Positions 50,523-60,151 of a stretch of 64,000 nt of DNA are shown piece after piece. The position numbers and the translations under genes are program-made. The notes beneath the pieces are model-generated. The model saw nothing but the letters and a program-made list of their open reading frames with translations, did no database searches and was not told the DNA's origin. The stretch comes from Bacillus spongiae (GTDB taxonomy: Bacteria; Bacillota; Bacilli; Bacillales; Bacillaceae_K), in NCBI RefSeq assembly GCF_037120725.1, contig NZ_JBBAXC010000001.1:248001-312000 (forward strand), given 5' to 3'. Positions within the stretch are counted from its first letter, which is position 1, and the number at the start of each line of letters is the position of its first letter.

Positions 50523-50699
50523 ATGAGAGCGAGTGAAAAACAAACAATGAATAGTTTTGGCGGTGGTCAAGTATTTGGAGTAGATTTTCATCATTTTATA
50601 GAAAAAGAGCAGGATGCATCATCTGTCGAGCTTGCAACTGAATTTGGCTTGTCTTTACGGGAAGTTCATCTGTTAAAGAAAAAAATGGAAAGAGGATAA
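50523..50699 (+). CDS. yrzK: small protein YrzK
   Basis: 58 residues, starting at ATG 50523 after AAAGGGTGA. The C-terminal part VELATEFGLSLREVHLLKKK resembles the second half of a helix-turn-helix, hence family labels as a sigma-70-like or DNA-binding protein. It matches the small gene of this size between yrvJ and hisS in B. subtilis. Function unknown. Confidence 0.75.
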   Translation: MRASEKQTMNSFGGGQVFGVDFHHFIEKEQDASSVELATEFGLSLREVHLLKKKMERG

Positions 50700-50728
50700 T
50701 GGATTAAAGGATTTTTCTGTTTTTCATC

Positions 50729-50757
50729 TTGACATTGATCAATCCCCTGCGTATGAT
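50729..50757 (+). promoter_or_regulatory. sigma-A promoter of the hisS-aspS operon
   Basis: TTGACA (50729-50734) and TATGAT (50752-50757) with a 17-bp spacer, immediately upstream of the T-box leader. Confidence 0.88.
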
Positions 50758-50767
50758 TATATAAACT

Positions 50768-51033
50768 AAATGACATACAAAAACCAATGATGAAGCATAG
50801 TAACTAGGAAACACATGAAAAGAGAGGAAATGTCTTGGCTGAAAACATTTCTCCATGATGCCTTAGTGAATGAACACTTCTTAGGTTTCTCTCTGAAAGA
50901 AAGGTTTCTAGTAGGAGATGAACGTGGCAGGCGTTAACTGTTCGAGTGGAAGCGTTAAGCTTCAATTAGGGTGGCACCACGGGTTTAAAACTCTCGTCCC
51001 TTGTTTTATACAAGGGAAACGAGGGTTTTTTTA
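50768..51033 (+). ncRNA. T-box riboswitch of hisS-aspS
   Basis: The leader has an AGTA motif (50799-50802) at the base of a helix (50803-50812 with 50904-50912) that forms the top of a specifier loop. The T-box sequence AGGGTGGCACCACGG starts at 50968, and a terminator at 50989-51033 is built on CCCTTG/CAAGGG plus an outer CTCGT/ACGAG, followed by seven T. Uncharged tRNA should stabilise the antiterminator through TGGC (50972-50975). Which tRNA is sensed is discussed in the findings. Confidence 0.93.
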
Positions 51034-51065
51034 TTTGGCTATTTATGTAAGGAGGAGAATTTACG

Positions 51066-52334
51066 ATGGTGAAAATTCCGAGAGGTACTCAAGATATTCT
51101 TCCGGGTACTGTTGAGAAATGGCAATATATAGAAGAGAAAGCGAAGGAGCTATGCCAGCGATTTCAGTACCAAGAAATTCGCACACCAATATTTGAACAT
51201 GCAGAATTATTTTTACGCGGTGTAGGAGATACAACTGATATTGTACAGAAGGAAATGTACGTTTTTAAGGATCGGGGTGAACGTGACCTTGCACTGCGTC
51301 CTGAAGGAACAGCAGCGGTTGTTCGAGCATTTGTAGAACATAAGATGTTTGGTTATGCGAATCAACCGGTAAAGCTTTTCTATACAGGTCCCATGTTTCG
51401 TTATGAACGACCTCAGGCTGGTCGTTATCGGCAGTTTGTTCAATTTGGTGTTGAAGCCCTTGGAAGTGAAGACCCAGCCATTGATGCAGAAGTAATTGGC
51501 TTAGCCATGAACTTATACGAAACACTAGGTTTAAAGAAAGTAAAGCTTGTTATTAATTCACTAGGTGATTCAGAAAGCAGATCAGCACACCGTGAAGCCC
51601 TTGTCGCTCACTTCCAACCTCGAATTGGAGAGTTTTGTGCAGATTGTCAAAATCGCTTAGAGAAGAACCCACTTCGTATTCTTGATTGTAAGAAAGATCG
51701 TCATCATGAATTAATGAATACGGCTCCGTCCATAATAGATTACTTGAACAGTGAGTCAACTTTATACTTTGGTAAGGTTCAACAATATTTGCAAAGGATG
51801 AACATACCATTTACTGTTGACGCCACCTTAGTGAGAGGGTTGGATTATTATAATCATACTGCCTTTGAAATTATGAGTGAAGCTGAAGGGTTTGGAGCCA
51901 TAACGACGCTTTGTGGTGGTGGAAGGTACAATGGTCTTGTTGAAATGATTGATGGACCAAGTACACCAGGTATTGGGTTTGCTCTAAGTATCGAGAGGCT
52001 CATATCTGCCCTTGAAGCCGAAAATATTGAATTGCCGATTAAGCAAAAAGTTGACTGTTATGTAGTATCACTAGGGGACAGCGCACGAGAATATAGTGTA
52101 AAGCTATTACATCAGCTTAGACAAGCAGGATTTGCAGCAGATAAAGATTACTTAAATCGTAAAGCAAAAGCGCAATTTAAAACAGCAGATCGTATCAACG
52201 CGCGGTTTGTTGCCATTCTTGGTGAGGATGAACTACAAAACGGAAAAGTGAAAGTGAAAAATATGGAAAATGGTGAGCAGGTGGAGCTAGAATTAGCACA
52301 ATTTATCCAGCAATTTTCCGAGTTAAGCCAATAA
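51066..52334 (+). CDS. hisS: histidyl-tRNA synthetase
   Basis: 422 residues. Class II motifs 1 ([19 protein letters not shown], about 38-56), 2 ([15 protein letters not shown] and [20 protein letters not shown], about 80-132) and 3 ([12 protein letters not shown], about 303-314), with the histidine-specific [14 protein letters not shown] (about 256-269). A C-terminal anticodon-binding domain follows. ATG 51066 follows AGGAGGAG. aspS begins 14 bp after its stop. Confidence 0.97.
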   Translation: MVKIPRGTQDILPGTVEKWQYIEEKAKELCQRFQYQEIRTPIFEHAELFLRGVGDTTDIVQKEMYVFKDRGERDLALRPEGTAAVVRAFVEHKMFGYANQPVKLFYTGPMFRYERPQAGRYRQFVQFGVEALGSEDPAIDAEVIGLAMNLYETLGLKKVKLVINSLGDSESRSAHREALVAHFQPRIGEFCADCQNRLEKNPLRILDCKKDRHHELMNTAPSIIDYLNSESTLYFGKVQQYLQRMNIPFTVDATLVRGLDYYNHTAFEIMSEAEGFGAITTLCGGGRYNGLVEMIDGPSTPGIGFALSIERLISALEAENIELPIKQKVDCYVVSLGDSAREYSVKLLHQLRQAGFAADKDYLNRKAKAQFKTADRINARFVAILGEDELQNGKVKVKNMENGEQVELELAQFIQQFSELSQ

Positions 52335-52348
52335 AGGAGGAGAAATCA

Positions 52349-54118
52349 ATGAGTAAACGTTCTTATTGTGGAGAAGTAATAGAGGCACATGTTGGAGAAA
52401 AGGTATTTCTTCAAGGATGGGTACAAAAACGTCGTGATTTAGGTGGGTTAATCTTTGTGGATCTTCGTGATCGTACTGGGATTGTTCAAACGGTCTTCAA
52501 TCCAGAAGTATCTCAAGAAGCTCTAGAAATAGCTGAAACCATTCGTAATGAGTTTGTCCTTCAAATTGAAGGAACCGTTGTAAAAAGAGCTGAGGGTGCT
52601 ATTAATCCAAGCTTGAAAACAGGAAAAATTGAAGTGCAAGTAAATCATGTTCGCATATTAAATGAAGCGAAAACACCCCCTTTTATTATCGAAAATGAAA
52701 CAGACGTATCAGAAGATTTACGTCTTAAATATCGCTATTTAGACTTACGTCGACAAGACATGCTAGAAACATTTCAAATGCGTCACAGCGTCACGAAGTC
52801 GATTCGCCAATTTTTAGATGAGAATGGATTTTTAGATGTGGAGACACCGATGTTAACAAAGAGTACACCTGAAGGTGCTCGTGATTATTTGGTTCCTAGC
52901 CGTGTGCATGATGGGGAATTTTATGCTCTTCCTCAAAGCCCACAAATCTTTAAGCAATTACTAATGGTCTCTGGGTTCGAACGTTATTATCAAGTTGCTC
53001 GTTGTTTCCGTGATGAAGATTTACGTGCAGATCGTCAACCGGAATTTACCCAAGTTGATATTGAAATGAGCTTTATGGACCAAGAAGAAATCATCACTCT
53101 AATGGAAAGTATGATGGAAAAAATGATGAAGGATGTCAAAGGTGTTGACGTCTCTCTTCCGTTCCCAAGAATGACGTATGATGAAGCGATGAATCGTTAC
53201 GGTTCTGATAAGCCTGATACTCGATTTGATATGGAACTTATTAATGTTGGAGAAGTTGTAAAGGACTCAGGTTTTAAAGTGTTCGCATCGACAATTACTA
53301 ATGGTGGAGAAGTAAAACTACTAAATGTAAAAGGAGCGGCAACCGAATATTCTCGTAAAGACATTGACGGATTAACTGAGTTTGTTTCTCGATACGGGGC
53401 AAAAGGGCTTGCCTGGTTAAAAGTAGAGGCGGAAGGGCTAAAAGGCCCTATTGCAAAATTCTTTTCTGAAGAAGAGCAATCTGGACTTCTTAACGCTTCT
53501 CAAGGTGAAGCAGGGGATTTATTACTGTTCGTAGCAGATAAAAAATCGGTTGTAGCAGATGCACTTGGAGCCCTTCGTGGAAAACTAGGAAAAGAGTTAG
53601 GGTTAATTGATGAAAGTAAATTTAACTTCCTATGGGTTACAGACTGGCCGTTATTAGAGTATCGTGAAGAAGATAATCGTTATATTGCTGCGCATCACCC
53701 GTTTACAATGCCAGTAAGAGAAGACATACCTCTGTTTGAATCAGCACCTGAAGATGTAAAAGCGATTGCGTACGACCTTGTCCTTAACGGTTATGAGCTC
53801 GGGGGTGGTAGTCTTCGTATTTTTGAAAGAGACATTCAAGAGAAAATGTTTAGCGTGCTAGGATTCACAGAAGAAGAGGCGAGAGAGCAATTCGGATTTT
53901 TATTAGAAGCATTTGAGTATGGAACTCCTCCACATGGGGGAATTGCTCTTGGACTAGACCGTTTAGTAATGTTATTGGCAGGCCGCACAAACCTACGTGA
54001 TACAATTGCTTTTCCAAAAACAGCAAGTGCGAGCTGCCTGTTAACGAATGCACCAAGCGAAGTAAGTGGAGAACAGCTTAGTGAGCTACATTTGTCACTT
54101 GATGTAGAAAAAAAGTAA
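52349..54118 (+). CDS. aspS: aspartyl-tRNA synthetase
   Basis: 589 residues. An N-terminal OB-fold anticodon domain ([21 protein letters not shown]) is followed by class II motif 1 ([20 protein letters not shown], about 150-169), motif 2 ([18 protein letters not shown], about 217-234), the bacterial GAD insertion (about 310-410) and motif 3 ([15 protein letters not shown], about 530-544). It has the usual length. A bacterial-type enzyme of this kind may be discriminating or non-discriminating; I cannot tell from sequence by eye. Confidence 0.97.
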   Translation: MSKRSYCGEVIEAHVGEKVFLQGWVQKRRDLGGLIFVDLRDRTGIVQTVFNPEVSQEALEIAETIRNEFVLQIEGTVVKRAEGAINPSLKTGKIEVQVNHVRILNEAKTPPFIIENETDVSEDLRLKYRYLDLRRQDMLETFQMRHSVTKSIRQFLDENGFLDVETPMLTKSTPEGARDYLVPSRVHDGEFYALPQSPQIFKQLLMVSGFERYYQVARCFRDEDLRADRQPEFTQVDIEMSFMDQEEIITLMESMMEKMMKDVKGVDVSLPFPRMTYDEAMNRYGSDKPDTRFDMELINVGEVVKDSGFKVFASTITNGGEVKLLNVKGAATEYSRKDIDGLTEFVSRYGAKGLAWLKVEAEGLKGPIAKFFSEEEQSGLLNASQGEAGDLLLFVADKKSVVADALGALRGKLGKELGLIDESKFNFLWVTDWPLLEYREEDNRYIAAHHPFTMPVREDIPLFESAPEDVKAIAYDLVLNGYELGGGSLRIFERDIQEKMFSVLGFTEEEAREQFGFLLEAFEYGTPPHGGIALGLDRLVMLLAGRTNLRDTIAFPKTASASCLLTNAPSEVSGEQLSELHLSLDVEKK

Positions 54119-54140
54119 TCGATTCTCAAATGTTGTAGGA

Positions 54141-54169
54141 TTGTATGATTACAATAGATATGGTAAAAT
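54141..54169 (+). promoter_or_regulatory. promoter of 6S RNA
   Basis: TTGTAT (54141-54146) and TAAAAT (54164-54169) with a 17-bp spacer, about ten bases upstream of the predicted 5' end. Confidence 0.7.
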
Positions 54170-54179
54170 ACACTTACAA

Positions 54180-54370
54180 GAAAGTCCTGATGTGTTCGTT
54201 GTATTACCTATTAGTTTTGACCGAACATTTCTAACTTTGGGAGTCTGCGTTTTTAAATAGCGTGCATGCCTTTTTGCTAAGGACGTACAACATTTAAAAT
54301 AAGACACCCACCTGCTGAGAGCGGGTTCAAAACGTTAGTATCTCAGCAACGGCATGATTGGGACTTTCAA
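54180..54370 (+). ncRNA. bsrA: 6S RNA (6S-1/BsrA type)
   Basis: The terminal strands GAAAGTCC (54180-54187) and GGACTTTC (54361-54368) pair to close a molecule of about 190 nt. The long central bulge contains AGTTTTGACCGAAC (54213-54226), the template for the product RNA GUUCGGUCAAAACU known for B. subtilis 6S-1. The gene also sits between aspS and tcdA, as in B. subtilis. 6S RNA imitates an open promoter and holds sigma-A RNA polymerase in stationary phase. Confidence 0.92.
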
Positions 54371-54392
54371 CCTCTTTTACAATTGTTTATCC

Positions 54393-54422
54393 AAGCTTCT
54401 TGATTATTCAAGGAGCTTTTTT
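54393..54422 (+). terminator. terminator downstream of 6S RNA
   Basis: AAGCTTCTTGA pairs with TCAAGGAGCTT, followed by TTTT. Confidence 0.85.
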
Positions 54423-54615
54423 GTTGAGTTCAAATGTGTAAGTGATGAAGCTTATTCTTCACCTGTCGTGCTGCTTTTTATTTCATACCTGATATTTTAA
54501 AAGAAGACTTGATCCTATGGATGTTAAACCTACCGTGTTTATCGGGTTTTATTGCATTTCTAGGTGAATTAAGCTATTCTATAGAAATGAAATTATTAGC
54601 TTGGAGTTGATTTTG

Positions 54616-55377
54616 TTGTTACATCAGTTTTCTCGAAACGAATTAGCCATCGGAAAAGAAGGGCTAGATAGATTAAAAAATAGTACAGTAGCTGTTTTAG
54701 GTATTGGAGGCGTTGGTTCCTTTGCTGCAGAAGCCCTTGCTCGTTCTGGCGTGGGTCGCTTAGTACTAGTTGATAAAGATGATGTTGATATTACCAATGT
54801 AAATCGTCAAATTCACGCTTTACTATCGACGGTTGGCCAACAAAAAGTAGAGTTAATGAAGAATCGAATTCATGATATTAACCCAGACTGTGAAGTTATT
54901 GCTCTTAAAATGTTTTATACGGAAGAAACATATGAGGAGTTCTTTAGCTATGGGTTAGATTTTGTCGTGGATGCTTCAGATACGATTTCCTATAAAATTC
55001 ATTTAATGAAAGAATGCTTAAAGCGTGATATCCCGATAATAGCTAGTATGGGAGCAGCGAATAAAACCGATCCTACCCGCTTTAAAATTGCTGATATTTC
55101 TAAAACTCACACGGACCCTATTGCAAAAGTTATTCGAACATGCCTTCGAAAATCAGGTATCCGTAAAGGGATTCCGGTAGTGTTTTCTGATGAAAGTCCA
55201 ATTGTCATTCGTGAAGATATTCGGAAAGAAGTCGGAAATGATCAAGCTGAAATACGCAAGGCGAAAATGCCTCCGTCTTCAAACGCTTTTGTCCCTTCTG
55301 TTGCAGGCTTGATTGCAGCAAGCTATGTCGTAAATACGATGCTAAAAGACATTAAAATTCAAAGAGTGAACGATTAA
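54616..55377 (+). CDS. tcdA: tRNA threonylcarbamoyladenosine dehydratase TcdA
   Basis: A 253-residue E1-like ThiF/MoeB-family protein. The nucleotide motif VAVLGIGGVGSFAAEALARS (about 25-44), VDKDDVDITNVNRQIHAL (about 51-68) and VDASDTISYKIHL (about 119-131) are intact. It cyclises t6A37 to ct6A in tRNAs that read ANN codons. TTG 54616 (MLHQFSRNELAIG) matches the family start and is correctly spaced from GGAGT; a frame from 54601 adds five residues. A terminator follows at 55376-55404. Confidence 0.93.
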   Translation: MLHQFSRNELAIGKEGLDRLKNSTVAVLGIGGVGSFAAEALARSGVGRLVLVDKDDVDITNVNRQIHALLSTVGQQKVELMKNRIHDINPDCEVIALKMFYTEETYEEFFSYGLDFVVDASDTISYKIHLMKECLKRDIPIIASMGAANKTDPTRFKIADISKTHTDPIAKVIRTCLRKSGIRKGIPVVFSDESPIVIREDIRKEVGNDQAEIRKAKMPPSSNAFVPSVAGLIAASYVVNTMLKDIKIQRVND

Positions 55378-55404
55378 CCGCTGATATTTATCAGCGGTTT
55401 TCTT
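55376..55404 (+). terminator. terminator after tcdA
   Basis: A perfect 11-bp stem, AACCGCTGATA with TATCAGCGGTT, across a 2-nt loop, followed by TTCTTTAT. The first base falls within the stop codon of tcdA. Confidence 0.85.
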
Positions 55405-55714
55405 TATAGGTTGGCTTCGTTTAGAAGTGGTAACGGTTGTGTTTATAGTACTCATTATTACATGTTGAACATTGGGAATGGATTGCTTTCTCACAAACTA
55501 TTGAACACATTTTTTCCTTAACCATAATGCGAAGTCATTAACATTCGTAGTTAATGAAAAAATAAAAGAATAATAAAATTTGAAACCTTTTTATATAGGA
55601 AACGTAATAAAGAGTAGAAATGAATAAAGATGACAAAATTTACCGAGAAAGAAGGAAATGTGGTATAGTAGCAAGGTAATAGCAGTCATTAATGTTACAA
55701 ATAGGAGGTATTTT
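55405..55714. other. upstream region of the first ABC operon
   Basis: About 310 bp without a gene. A TGG-TATAGT extended -10 element at 55660-55668 lies about 45 bp before the ABC gene. A short near-palindrome, GTCATTAACATTCGTAGTTAATG (arms CATTAAC and GTTAATG, inside 55534-55556), could be an operator. Confidence 0.4.
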
Positions 55715-56641
55715 ATGGAGCATATTGTGAGGATTAAAAATGTTTCAAAAATGATTAGAAAAAAGAGAATCATAGACTCGTTAACCTTTGACGTTCAACC
55801 TGGCGAAGTATTTGGTTTTTTAGGACCAAACGGTGCTGGTAAAACGACGACGATTCGTATGATGGTAGGACTCATCGGTATTACCTCTGGAGACATTGAA
55901 ATAGCTGGACACAGCATCAAATCAGAATACGAAAAGGCAATTGCAAATGTTGGAGCCATTGTCGAAAACCCTGAAATGTATAAATTTTTAACAGGCTACC
56001 AAAATTTAGTTCATTTTGGTCGAATGCATGGTAATATTTCCAAAGAAAAAATTGATGAAATAGTTGAGCTTGTAGGGTTAACCGGTAGGATTCATGAAAA
56101 GGTAAAAACGTATTCACTCGGAATGAGACAGCGATTAGGTATTGCGCAAGCGCTCCTCCATGACCCGAAAGTGCTTATTTTAGATGAACCGACAAATGGA
56201 TTGGACCCAGCAGGGATTCGTGAAATTCGTGATTATGTGCGCAAATTGGCAAGAGAACGAAATATTGCGGTTGTTGTTTCAAGCCACTTATTATCAGAGA
56301 TGGAAATGATGTGCGACCGAATTGCCATTATTCAAAATGGGAAGCTTGTCGATGTTCAAACAGTGGATGATTTTGTCGAGGGTAATGAACATATTTATCA
56401 ATTTGAAGTATCGCCACTTAAAGAAGCTGAAGCAGTCATGTCTGCACACTTATCGCAATACTCCTATCAAATATTAAATGAACATTTACATATTCAACTA
56501 GAAAAGGAACAAATTCCTGAAGTAATAAAAGTATTGGTAGAAAATGAACTTTCCATTTTCTCCATTACAAGAGCAGCGAAAACATTAGAAGATCGCTTCT
56601 TAGAAATTACGAAAGAGAAGGGAGAGACGCTTCATGCTTAA
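55715..56641 (+). CDS. ABC transporter ATP-binding protein, copy 1
   Basis: 308 residues. Walker A GFLGPNGAGKTTTIRMMVG (about 36-54), signature YSLGMRQRLGIAQALLHDPK (about 135-154), Walker B VLILDEPTNGLDPAG (about 155-169) and the H-loop SSHLLSEME (about 191-199) are all intact. It resembles the BcrA/bacitracin or CcmA-type drug and lipid exporters. Its stop overlaps the partner permease by 8 bp. A second copy is at 58.2 kb. ATG 55715 follows AGGAGG. Confidence 0.93.
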   Translation: MEHIVRIKNVSKMIRKKRIIDSLTFDVQPGEVFGFLGPNGAGKTTTIRMMVGLIGITSGDIEIAGHSIKSEYEKAIANVGAIVENPEMYKFLTGYQNLVHFGRMHGNISKEKIDEIVELVGLTGRIHEKVKTYSLGMRQRLGIAQALLHDPKVLILDEPTNGLDPAGIREIRDYVRKLARERNIAVVVSSHLLSEMEMMCDRIAIIQNGKLVDVQTVDDFVEGNEHIYQFEVSPLKEAEAVMSAHLSQYSYQILNEHLHIQLEKEQIPEVIKVLVENELSIFSITRAAKTLEDRFLEITKEKGETLHA

Positions 56642-57581
56642 TTTGATCCGAAACGAATGGATGAAAATATTTAAGCGCCCTGGTACGTATGTCATGATTG
56701 GGCTACTTGTTCTATTTGTGGTCGCTATGGGTGGTATTTATAAATATGTTGAAAAGGATATTCCTGAAAATTTAGATTGGAAACAACAGTTAACAACAGA
56801 AATTGAATCTGATAAACAAACATTAGAAGAATATGGAAATCAAATGATGGATATTGAAAAGTTATCCTATGAAAAAGACATCGCAATTAATACGTACCGT
56901 ATTGAAAATGACCTTCCTGAAAATCAAGGGAATAGTGTATGGTCATTTGTAGAAGAAGCATCTACGGGAGTAAATCTTGTTGGATTATTTGCCATCATTG
57001 TTGCTGCTGGAATTGTAGCAAGTGAATTTTCATGGGGCACGATTAAGCTGTTACTCATTCGTCCAATTTCCAGGTTTAAAATTTTGTTATCTAAATACAT
57101 TACTGTGCTACTTTTTGGTTCAATGCTGCTTGTTATACTTTTTGCTTTATCCGCACTTGTTGGGGTAGTATTGTTTGGCGGTGGAAGCGATGTGTATTTA
57201 TCGTATGTAGAAGGGGAAGTTATCAAGGAGTCTACGATCTGGTTTTTAATGAAACAGTATCTGTTAGGCACAATTGGGGTGTTTATGATTACAACGATGG
57301 CTTTCATGATTTCTACTTTATTTAAAAATAGCTCGATTGCCATCGGGATTTCTATCTTCACCTTATTAGTTGGTGGAACAGTGACAGCTATATTAGCTGT
57401 TTGGTTTGATTGGGCAAAATATATATTATTTGCAAATACGGATTTAACAATGTATTCACAGGGTATACTATTAAGAGAAGGAATGACCCTTGAATTTTCG
57501 CTTATCGTACTAGCTGTGTATTATATTATCTTTATGTTATTGGCTTTTATCCCGTTTATGAAGCGGGACATGGGAGCATAA
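56634..57581 (+). CDS. ABC transporter permease, copy 1
   Basis: 315 residues of the ABC2-type permease. A first helix (VMIGLLVLFVVAMGGIYKYV, about 17-36), an extracellular coiled segment of about 85 residues, then five helices (GLFAIIVAAGIVASEFSWGT, about 114-133, and onward), ending with a cytoplasmic MKRDMGA. It makes the membrane half of the pair with the preceding ATPase. The substrate is unknown; lantibiotic immunity or peptide-antibiotic export are typical of the family. Confidence 0.9.
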   Translation: MLNLIRNEWMKIFKRPGTYVMIGLLVLFVVAMGGIYKYVEKDIPENLDWKQQLTTEIESDKQTLEEYGNQMMDIEKLSYEKDIAINTYRIENDLPENQGNSVWSFVEEASTGVNLVGLFAIIVAAGIVASEFSWGTIKLLLIRPISRFKILLSKYITVLLFGSMLLVILFALSALVGVVLFGGGSDVYLSYVEGEVIKESTIWFLMKQYLLGTIGVFMITTMAFMISTLFKNSSIAIGISIFTLLVGGTVTAILAVWFDWAKYILFANTDLTMYSQGILLREGMTLEFSLIVLAVYYIIFMLLAFIPFMKRDMGA

Positions 57582-57606
57582 AAATTTAAACATTGACTTA
57601 GTAGTA

Positions 57607-57653
57607 AGGCTACTTCACTCCAACTGAAAATGGAGTGGGGTAGCCTATTTTTT
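57607..57653 (+). terminator. terminator between the two ABC operons
   Basis: AGGCTACTTCACTCCA pairs with TGGAGTGGGGTAGCCT with few mismatches, followed by ATTTTTTG. Confidence 0.88.
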
Positions 57654-58169
57654 GTCCATTCTCTTCATAATAATCCTTCTTTTAGGAACCTTCCTCAACC
57701 CTCCTGTGAGAAACGAACTACAACGACCCTATTCATAATAATTCTCCTTTTTTGGCTTGCAAAACTTTCTTCTCTTAATTGGTTTTGACTAGAGGCGGAA
57801 TGAAAGGGTATTTATACATTCTCTATTAGAATTCCTTAAGAAATTCTTCATTTTTTTAAAAACTTTAACTTAAGAAATCCTTTGTACAATAAGTAACAGA
57901 TGAAAGAAATAAGGTGCAACAATTTTAAAATGACTAATCCTGCACTTAAGGTGGTAGTAATTTGTTTTAATGCAATAACTCGGAAAGAGGTTGTACAGTA
58001 TCATTTAGAGTACTCCATAAGAGTTAGTAAACCCTACTATCTAGGAAAATGAGAACCCATTAATGTACCCCCCTTTCATCTAGAAATAAAGATATGACAA
58101 CATTTCTCTTAATAGTAGAAAGCAAGAGTTGTTTCATATTAAAAAACTTTAAAGCAAATTAGGAGGTAG
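57654..58169. other. leader region of the second ABC operon
   Basis: About 515 bp without a gene. Two near-identical direct repeats, CTTAAGAAATTCTT (57835-57848) and CTTAAGAAATCCTT (57869-57882), are 34 bp apart. A TACAAT (57885-57890) just downstream could be a -10 box. The pattern suggests a regulator binding in tandem, but no regulator gene is adjacent. Confidence 0.5.
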
Positions 58170-58172
58170 ATG

Positions 58173-59099
58173 ATGGAGTACAATGTTCGTTTTAAAAATG
58201 TGTCTAAAATGATTGGACGAAAGAAAATTATCGATTCACTTAGCTTTGACGTTCGACCAGGAGAAGTGTTTGGCTTTCTAGGTCCAAACGGGGCGGGAAA
58301 AACAACGTCCATTCGGATGATGGTCGGTCTTATCGAGATGACTTCAGGCGATATTCAGATTGCTGGGCATAGCATTAAAACAGAATATAGTAAGGCGATT
58401 TCAAATGTTGGAGCGATTGTGGAAAATCCTGAATTATATAAATTTCTTACAGGCTATCAAAATTTGAATCATTATGCCAGAATGCATAAGGGAATTTCAA
58501 AAGAAAAAATTGATGAAATGGTAGAACTGGTAGGTTTAACAAAAAGAATTCATGAAAAAGTAAAAACGTATTCCCTCGGAATGAGGCAGCGACTAGGAAT
58601 CGCTCAAGCTCTGCTTCACAATCCAAAGGTGCTCATTTTAGACGAACCGACAAATGGCTTGGACCCAGCCGGTATTCGTGAAATTCGTGATTATATTCGC
58701 AAGTTGGCGAAAGAACAAAATATATCTGTTATTGTTTCAAGTCATTTATTAGCAGAAATGGAAATGATGTGCGATCGAATTGCCATTATTCAAAATGGGA
58801 AGCTCGTCGATGTGCAATCAGTAAATGATTTTGTCGAGGGTGATAAGCAGACTTATCAATTTGAAGTGAGTTCACTTGAAAAGATAGAGGTCATCATGTC
58901 TGAAGAGCTATCTCAATTTTCTTACAAAATCGTAAATGAACATTTGCATATTCAGCTACAAAAACAACAAATTTCTGATGTCGTCAAAGTATTAGTTGAT
59001 CATGGACTATTTGTTCTCTCTGTTACAAGTACAAAGAAAACATTAGAAGATCGCTTCTTAGAAATAACACATGAGAAGGAGGTGGAGGATCATGCTTAA
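58173..59099 (+). CDS. ABC transporter ATP-binding protein, copy 2
   Basis: 308 residues and colinear with copy 1. The two agree over long runs (SFDVRPGEVFGFLGPNGAGK against TFDVQPGEVFGFLGPNGAGK), including all nucleotide-binding motifs, and diverge mainly in the C-terminal third. This is a tandem duplication of the whole ATPase-permease unit. ATG 58173 has better spacing from AGGAGG (58161-58166) than ATG 58170. Its stop overlaps the partner permease by 8 bp, just as in copy 1. Confidence 0.93.
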   Translation: MEYNVRFKNVSKMIGRKKIIDSLSFDVRPGEVFGFLGPNGAGKTTSIRMMVGLIEMTSGDIQIAGHSIKTEYSKAISNVGAIVENPELYKFLTGYQNLNHYARMHKGISKEKIDEMVELVGLTKRIHEKVKTYSLGMRQRLGIAQALLHNPKVLILDEPTNGLDPAGIREIRDYIRKLAKEQNISVIVSSHLLAEMEMMCDRIAIIQNGKLVDVQSVNDFVEGDKQTYQFEVSSLEKIEVIMSEELSQFSYKIVNEHLHIQLQKQQISDVVKVLVDHGLFVLSVTSTKKTLEDRFLEITHEKEVEDHA

Positions 59100-60090
59100 T
59101 TTAGTCCGAAATGAATGGATGAAAATCACAAAACAAACAGGTACGAAGGTCATGATTGGCTTACTTATTTTATTCGTCATCATCACAGGTGGTATAGAGA
59201 AAAGTATATCGAGTCAAATTGAACAAGATCGTCAGCAAATAGCTATTCAAGCAGAAGATAAAGATAAATGGAAAGAAGAGCTATTGCTACAAATTGAATC
59301 AAGTGAAAATTTTTTAAACGATCCACAGTTGAGCAAAGAGTTGACTGAAGTTCAAAAATTATATTATGAAAAGGACCTTGCGATCAATACGTACCGTGTT
59401 GAAAACCATCTTCCTGAAGAATTAGGAAATAATGTATGGAGGTATATGGATAATAGCAAAAGAAATGGAATTACGATGGTCGGATTGTTTATGATCATTG
59501 TGGCTGCTGGAATCGTCGCCAATGAATTTACATGGGGAACAATTAAATTATTACTCATTCGTCCGACGTCTCGTTTTCAAATTTTGTTATCTAAGTATAT
59601 TACCGTATTATCATTTGGGTTGATGCTACTTGGCATACTGTTTGTTATTTCAGCTCTTGTAGGGTTTGTGTTATTCGGTAGTCCTAGTGGAAATAATGTG
59701 CACTTAGCGTATGTAGATGGAAACGTCATCGAAGAGCCAATGGCATGGTTCATTATAAAGGATTACTTATTAAGTTTAATTGGCGTGTTGATGACAACAA
59801 CGATGGCTTTCATGATTTCTACGTTATTCCGAAATAGTCCCCTTGCAATTGGAGTTGCGTTAACATCCTTGTTAGTTGGGGAATTAGTGGTAGAGTTTTT
59901 AGCACTAAGCTTTGATTGGACAAAATATATTTTATTCGCTAATACAGATTTAACTACGTACACACAATTAGATTCTCCTCTCGTACAAGGAATGACGCTC
60001 GAATTCTCAATCGCTGTTCTTGCTGTCTATTTCATCATCTTTATAGTACTTGCTTTTATTCCATTTATGAAGCGGGATGTAGGGGCGTAA
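59092..60090 (+). CDS. ABC transporter permease, copy 2
   Basis: 332 residues with the same layout as copy 1: a short N-terminus (LNLVRNEWMKI), a first helix, a charged coiled segment (about 36-110, longer and more charged than in copy 1), then five helices, and a C-terminal FMKRDVGA. Differences concentrate in the extracytoplasmic segment, as expected if the copies recognise different compounds. ATG 59092 follows AGGAGGTGGAGG. Confidence 0.9.
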   Translation: MLNLVRNEWMKITKQTGTKVMIGLLILFVIITGGIEKSISSQIEQDRQQIAIQAEDKDKWKEELLLQIESSENFLNDPQLSKELTEVQKLYYEKDLAINTYRVENHLPEELGNNVWRYMDNSKRNGITMVGLFMIIVAAGIVANEFTWGTIKLLLIRPTSRFQILLSKYITVLSFGLMLLGILFVISALVGFVLFGSPSGNNVHLAYVDGNVIEEPMAWFIIKDYLLSLIGVLMTTTMAFMISTLFRNSPLAIGVALTSLLVGELVVEFLALSFDWTKYILFANTDLTTYTQLDSPLVQGMTLEFSIAVLAVYFIIFIVLAFIPFMKRDVGA

Positions 60091-60111
60091 AAACAAAAAA
60101 AGTAATAAATG

Positions 60112-60151
60112 AACTGCACTCAAATGTAAGACATGAGGTGCAGTTTTTTTA
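60112..60151 (+). terminator. terminator after the second ABC operon
   Basis: AACTGCACTCA pairs with TGAGGTGCAGTT (one bulged base), followed by TTTTTT. Confidence 0.85.

Noticed and set aside
50918-51115. 65-codon plus-strand frame upstream of hisS
   Set aside because: It crosses the T-box antiterminator, the terminator and the start of hisS; the conserved RNA explains the region.
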